Positions 60,312 to 64,000 of a stretch of 64,000 bases of DNA are shown in pieces. The position numbers were made by a program, and so were the translations under genes. Source of the stretch: VAZQ01 sp963763365 (GTDB lineage: Bacteria; Pseudomonadota; Alphaproteobacteria; Rhizobiales; Xanthobacteraceae); contig CAVXOE010000015.1 of assembly GCA_963763365.1 (NCBI GenBank), positions 1-64,000 on the forward strand, in the 5' to 3' direction. How positions within the stretch are numbered: the stretch's first letter is position 1; each line of letters opens with the position of its first letter. The notes beneath the pieces are model-generated. The model was not told the DNA's origin. It saw nothing but the letters and a program-made list of their open reading frames with translations, and searched no databases.

Positions 60312-61569
60312 TGAAGCCCTCCCGGAGGAATTCGCCCGGATGGGTGATCACGCCCGTCAAGGCCGACGCGGCGACGGTCGCGGGTGACGCCATGAAGATG
60401 CGGGCACTCGGGTCGCCCATGCGCCCGCTGAAATTGCGCGTGCTGGCGGTGATGCAGGTCTCGTTCGGCCCAAGCACGCCCATGTGACCGCCCTGGCAGG
60501 CGCCGCAGGTGGCATTGGTGACCACAGCGCCGGCATCCATCAGCGCCTCGATCAGGCCGGCCTTCAAGGCGCGGCGATAGATCGCCTGCGATCCGGGCGT
60601 GATCAGGAAGCGCACGCCGGGTGCCACCCGCTTCCCGCTCACCACGTCGGCCGCGACGGCGAGATCGTCGAAGTTGCCATTGGCGCAGGAGCCGATGAAC
60701 GCCTGCTGAATGCGCTCGCGTTTGACCTCGCTCACCGGGACGACGTTGTTGATGACCTTGCCGGGCGAGGCAATCAGCGGCTCAATGGTGTCCAGGTCGA
60801 TGGTGCGCCGGTCGGCGTAGTGGGCGTCGGCGTCGGGATATTGCGGGTCGAACGGCGCGTGCGTGCGCTCGCGCACATAGTCGAGCATGGCGTCGTCGGG
60901 CTCGAAGATCGTGAAGTCGGCATTGAGCTCCGTGCCCATGGTCGAGAGCGTGCGCCGCGCATCCATGCTGAGCGCGTTAAGCCCGCCGCCGAATTCCACG
61001 TTCTGGTTGGAATGGTCGCCGTAGCCGCCGGCGATATGCAGGAACAGGTCCTTCGACGACGCGCCATGCTGCAGTTGACCCGTGAAATCGTAGCGGACGG
61101 TCTCGCCGACCCGGAACCAGGTCTCGCCTTTCGCCAGGGCGTAGATGATGTCCGGGCCGCCGGTCCCACGCGCTGCGCAATTGAACGCGCCGCCGCTGCC
61201 GGTGTGCGAGTCCGAGCAAACCAGCACCGTGCCGGGCAGCGCGTAGCCGTGTTGCGCGACGATCACGTGGGAAATGCCCTGATCGAAGCCTACGTCATGA
61301 AACCGCTTGATGCCGAATTGCTCGACGAACTTCCGGCCGACATCATGGGCTCGGGCGCACTCGCGGTCGGGCGCCGGCACGCGATGGTCGAACACCACCA
61401 CGACGCTGTCCGGATTCTTGACGCTCACCAGATCGCGCCAGTAGGCGGGGAAAAAGTTTCCGTCGTACAGCACAATCGTATCAACGCCGACGGCGACCAG
61501 ATCGCCGGGCTTGACCCGCTGCCCGCCGCTGGCGCGTGCGAGAATCTTCTCCACGATCGTCATGGCCAT
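60304..61569 (-). CDS. LeuC-like hydro-lyase large subunit (aconitase superfamily)
   Basis: This 421-residue protein carries the [4Fe-4S] cysteine motifs of the family: SDSHTGSGGAFN (about 117-130), GSCANG and TCGACQGGHMGVLG. Length is typical of the bacterial/archaeal LeuC/homoaconitase group. Start MAMTIVEKIL at 61569 (or MTIVEKIL at 61563). It heads the operon LeuC-like - LeuD-like - ATPase - permease - binding protein. Possible reactions include dehydration of 2,3-dimethylmalate, citramalate or a similar acid. The exact substrate is not readable. Confidence 0.9.
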   Translation of the reverse strand: MAMTIVEKILARASGGQRVKPGDLVAVGVDTIVLYDGNFFPAYWRDLVSVKNPDSVVVVFDHRVPAPDRECARAHDVGRKFVEQFGIKRFHDVGFDQGISHVIVAQHGYALPGTVLVCSDSHTGSGGAFNCAARGTGGPDIIYALAKGETWFRVGETVRYDFTGQLQHGASSKDLFLHIAGGYGDHSNQNVEFGGGLNALSMDARRTLSTMGTELNADFTIFEPDDAMLDYVRERTHAPFDPQYPDADAHYADRRTIDLDTIEPLIASPGKVINNVVPVSEVKRERIQQAFIGSCANGNFDDLAVAADVVSGKRVAPGVRFLITPGSQAIYRRALKAGLIEALMDAGAVVTNATCGACQGGHMGVLGPNETCITASTRNFSGRMGDPSARIFMASPATVAASALTGVITHPGEFLREGFNA

Positions 61570-61663
61570 GGACCGGCATCCATCCTTCCGCGCGAACGCG
61601 CCACCCTCGAACGCGAAAGTTGCGCGCCGCAGGTTGCATGTCATTACGGGAAAATTGCTTTTT

Positions 61664-61682
61664 TATTAGTCTAGACCTAATA
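61664..61682. promoter_or_regulatory. Palindromic LysR-type operator candidate
   Basis: TATTAG-tctagac-CTAATA has two perfect 6-bp complementary arms and contains the T-N11-A pattern of LysR boxes. It lies 21 nt upstream of the LysR start and 94 nt upstream of the divergent LeuC-like start, the usual place for autoregulation plus control of the target operon. Confidence 0.7.
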
Positions 61683-61703
61683 TTAACGCGAAGGGTTTCG
61701 ACC

Positions 61704-62615
61704 ATGGAGCTGCGTCACCTTCGCTATTTCGAGGCGGTCGCCGAGGAGTTGCACTTCGCCCGCGCTTCGGAACGGCTGAACATCGCGGCGCCGACCTTAA
61801 CGCAACAGATCCAGGCGCTCGAACGCGATCTCGGCGTCGTGCTGTTTCGACGCACCCGGCGCTCGGTCGCGCTGACAGAGGCAGGCCGACGATTTCTCGA
61901 AGAGGCCCGCAAGACGTTACGCCAGGCCGAACAGGCCACGCTCGTGGCGCAACAGGCCGCACGCGGCGAAATCGGCCGTCTCGAAATCGGTTACGTGACG
62001 TCGGCCAGTTGCCTCGGGCTCATTCCGACGCTGCTCGCGGAGTTTCGGCGGTTGAACCCGTACGTCGACCTGCAGGTGCACCGGATGGAAACAGTGCGCC
62101 AGTTGGCGGCGCTGGATCATGGTCACATCGACATCGGATTTCTCCGGCCGCCCACCCGCTATCCGGTCGGGCTGACCGGCACGCTGGTGTGGCGGCAGCC
62201 GTTCATCGTGGCCGTCCCGAAGGATCATCCACTCGCCGCCGAAAAGCGCGTGCGGGTATCGTCGCTCGCCGGCGAACCGCTGATCGCATCGAGCGTGGAG
62301 CTCGAACTTGGATTTGGCGGGCAGATCAACGAGATCGCAGCGGAGGGAAAATTCACGCCGAAGATCGTCGGGCGCGCGCCGGATATTCTGACCATCCTCA
62401 CGCTGGTCTCCGCCGGATTCGGCGTGGGATTCGTGCCGGAGTCTTTTCGCGCCGTGGCAATTCCGGGCGTCGTCTACCGCCCGCTCGCCGGGCCGGCCAC
62501 GAACGCGTTGCTGGCGGCCGCGCGTCGACGCAACGACGCGGCGCCGGCGGTGCGGGCGTTCATGCGGGTGGTGCGGACGACGCTCAGCCGCGGCGATTGG
62601 CGCGCGAACCTCTGA
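61704..62615 (+). CDS. LysR family transcriptional regulator
   Basis: This is a 303-residue regulator. The N-terminal winged helix-turn-helix is MELRHLRYFEAVAEELHFARASERLNIA... TLTQQIQALERDLG, followed by the co-inducer domain (about 90-290; IGYVTSASCLGLIPTLL, GHIDIGFLR, FVPESFRAVAIPGVVYRPL). It resembles the BenM/CatM-type regulators that sense small organic acids. It is divergent from the LeuC-like operon across 134 bases with a good operator, so it most likely controls that operon. Start 61704 is the conserved one. Confidence 0.93.
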   Translation: MELRHLRYFEAVAEELHFARASERLNIAAPTLTQQIQALERDLGVVLFRRTRRSVALTEAGRRFLEEARKTLRQAEQATLVAQQAARGEIGRLEIGYVTSASCLGLIPTLLAEFRRLNPYVDLQVHRMETVRQLAALDHGHIDIGFLRPPTRYPVGLTGTLVWRQPFIVAVPKDHPLAAEKRVRVSSLAGEPLIASSVELELGFGGQINEIAAEGKFTPKIVGRAPDILTILTLVSAGFGVGFVPESFRAVAIPGVVYRPLAGPATNALLAAARRRNDAAPAVRAFMRVVRTTLSRGDWRANL

Positions 62616-62636
62616 GCGGCGACAACGCGCGCCCAG

Positions 62637-63515
62637 TCAAAATCCGAACAGCGCCGTAGGATTATCGACCAGGATACGTCGCCTCGTTGCATCGTCCGGC
62701 GCCCAGTCGGCGAGCAGGTTGAACAATTGGTTCGACGTCACCTTGTCGGCGAACGAGAGGTGCGGATAGTCGCTGCCCCAGATCAGCCGGTCGGGCACGG
62801 CTTCGATCAGCGCGCGCGCCATCGGCGCGGCGTCGGCAAGCGCCGGCAGCGTCGCCATGCGATACGCGCCGGTGAGCTTCACCCAAGCGCGGCCTTCGCC
62901 TTGCCGCACGAGATCGATGAGCTTGCGGAAGCCCGGTTGCTGCGGCCCCACCTCGGCGCGGAACATCCCCATATGCGCGATGGTGAAGGTTGACCGCAGC
63001 GTGGCAAAGACCGGCATCAGTTCCTCGGTCAGCCAGCCGGGATGGAGAAAATCGAGCATCCAGCCAAGCTCGGCACAGCGCGCATCGAGCCGTGCGATGC
63101 GTGGCTTCATCGTTTCGGAGAAGCCGGGCGCCGGCGGCTTCACCGGCGAGACATTGATGCGCACGCCGCGCACGCCGAGCTTGTTCATCTCGGCGAGCAG
63201 AGCATCGGGTGCGTCCTCGTCCACGTCCACGACGCCGCGGCAGTGGGCGATCCCGACCTCGCGCATGGCATCGAGCATGCAGGAGTTGTCGCGGCCGTAA
63301 GCGCTCGGCTGCACGAACACGAAGCGCTCGAAGCCGCCCAGCGCCCTGGCATGCGCGAGATAACCGGCAAGCGGCGCGAATGGCGGCGCATAGCGCAGGC
63401 TCTCGTTCACCCCGCCGTGCGGATAGCGGTCGGCGGGGCCGAAGACATGGAAGTGCGCATCGCAGGAATTCGGCGGCGCGCGGAACGCCAGCGGCGGTTC
63501 GTTCTGGTTGCTCAA
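62637..63515 (-). CDS. Amidohydrolase family protein (2-pyrone-4,6-dicarboxylate hydrolase-like)
   Basis: The protein has 292 residues. CDAHFHVFGP (first metal His pair), LDFLHPGW, FTIAHMG and LIWGSDYPHLSF (catalytic Asp) match the LigI / PMD-hydrolase branch, which opens lactones such as 2-pyrone-4,6-dicarboxylate. The start is TTG at 63515, supported by GGAGGGGATA five bases upstream; this rare start codon would lower expression. It is convergent with the LysR gene and follows a Bug-type binding protein, which may import the same lactone or acid. Confidence 0.88.
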   Translation of the reverse strand: MSNQNEPPLAFRAPPNSCDAHFHVFGPADRYPHGGVNESLRYAPPFAPLAGYLAHARALGGFERFVFVQPSAYGRDNSCMLDAMREVGIAHCRGVVDVDEDAPDALLAEMNKLGVRGVRINVSPVKPPAPGFSETMKPRIARLDARCAELGWMLDFLHPGWLTEELMPVFATLRSTFTIAHMGMFRAEVGPQQPGFRKLIDLVRQGEGRAWVKLTGAYRMATLPALADAAPMARALIEAVPDRLIWGSDYPHLSFADKVTSNQLFNLLADWAPDDATRRRILVDNPTALFGF

Positions 63516-63544
63516 TATCCCCTCCCCTCGATTCCAGCCGTGCG

Positions 63545-64000
63545 CTACTGGACCGTGACCTTGGCGCGCGCAATCACCTCGCGCCAGACCCCAATCTCGC
63601 GTTCAAGATGCTGCGTCATCTCCTGCGGCGTCGAGGCGGCGGGGACGGCGGCCTGCTGCTGGAATGCCTCGCGCAGCCTCGGCTTGGCGCAGGCCTGCAC
63701 GATCTCCCGATTGAGCCGCTCGATGATCGGTGCCGGCGTGCCGGCCGGCGCCGCGATGCCCCACCAATAGGTCATGTCGTAACGCGGCTCGCCCGCTTCG
63801 GCAAAGGTCGGCACCTGCGGGAGGAGACTGCTGCGCTGCGTGCCGGACACTGCAAGACCAAGCAGCGTGCCCCCCTGCACCTGCGCCATGCCCGCCGCGA
63901 GGCTTCCAATCGCCATGTCGACGCGCCCGGCAACGACCTCGCCGATCGCCGCGGCGACGCCGCGAAACGGCACGTGCAGCGCCTGCACGCCCGACAGATT
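63545..64000 (-). CDS. Bug family (TctC-type) substrate-binding protein, partial
   Basis: The C-terminal 151 codons are inside the window and the start lies beyond the right edge. The frame is open up to position 64000 (NLSG before VQALHVPFRG). Motifs GEVVAGRVDMAIGSLAAGM, LPQVPTFAEAGEPRYDMTYWWGIAAPAGTP and EIVQACAKPRLREAF are typical of the family. It ends 29 nt before the start of the lactonase-type amidohydrolase and is probably co-transcribed with it. Confidence 0.88.
   Translation of the reverse strand, partial: NLSGVQALHVPFRGVAAAIGEVVAGRVDMAIGSLAAGMAQVQGGTLLGLAVSGTQRSSLLPQVPTFAEAGEPRYDMTYWWGIAAPAGTPAPIIERLNREIVQACAKPRLREAFQQQAAVPAASTPQEMTQHLEREIGVWREVIARAKVTVQ

Noticed and set aside
1..64000. 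CRISPR array, prophage, insertion sequence or integrase
   Set aside because: No set of regularly spaced direct repeats, transposase, integrase, capsid or terminase sequence was seen on either strand.

Overview
The window is GC-rich chromosomal DNA of an alphaproteobacterium, most likely a Hyphomicrobiales member of the Xanthobacteraceae/Nitrobacteraceae type (Bradyrhizobium, Rhodoplanes or Pseudolabrys relatives). The evidence is a C4-pathway hemA with a perfect FNR/FixK box, an atpI-B-E-F'-F operon separate from the F1 genes, a thrC / M16 peptidase / acetyltransferase block, many substrate-binding proteins for organic acids, and several families of palindromic intergenic repeats. No rRNA, CRISPR array, prophage or insertion sequence was seen. 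One tRNA gene (Arg, CCT) is present.

Layout. 1-4.3 kb: minus-strand catabolic genes (partial flavin monooxygenase, decayed isochorismatase-like gene, dienelactone hydrolase, IlvD/Edd dehydratase). 4.5-6.5 kb: two secreted proteins of unknown function, one with a duplicated two-domain module. 6.6-15.5 kb: hemA, a membrane protein, an AbrB-type permease, a giant transporter-like hybrid sensor kinase, a truncated VOC gene, a LuxR-type response regulator, a YjbQ protein and an exported coiled-coil protein. 15.7-18.3 kb: F0 ATP synthase operon. 18.5-26.7 kb: housekeeping genes (broken HAD gene, lipoprotein, acetyltransferase, M16 peptidase, thrC, YaiI-type protein, exported protein, ABC-F ATPase). 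26.7-33.4 kb: flavoprotein, hydantoinase A/B pair, Bug-type binding protein. 33.4-46.9 kb: tRNA, VOC protein, exported isochorismatase-like protein, nuclease, M48 peptidase, a five-gene organic-acid operon, amidase, amino-acid permease, S41 peptidase and two small genes. 47-64 kb: three ABC importers with attached enzymes, a LysR-controlled LeuCD-like hydro-lyase, an amidohydrolase and a partial Bug protein.

How it fits together. The right half looks like stacked uptake-plus-catabolism modules: TauD-type dioxygenase with an SsuABC-like importer and two binding proteins; a PotABCD-like importer with a transthyretin-like protein; and LeuC/LeuD-like subunits with an SsuABC-like importer, divergent from a LysR gene across a palindrome. 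All four copies of one palindromic repeat family lie 7-29 nt downstream of an ABC binding-protein gene, which suggests a role in giving the binding protein more transcript than the membrane parts. Several reading frames carry an apparent extra base (isochorismatase-like, atpE, HAD, BaiN-like, Bug and S41 genes). The insertion-only pattern may reflect long-read assembly error, although two of these genes have also lost catalytic residues.
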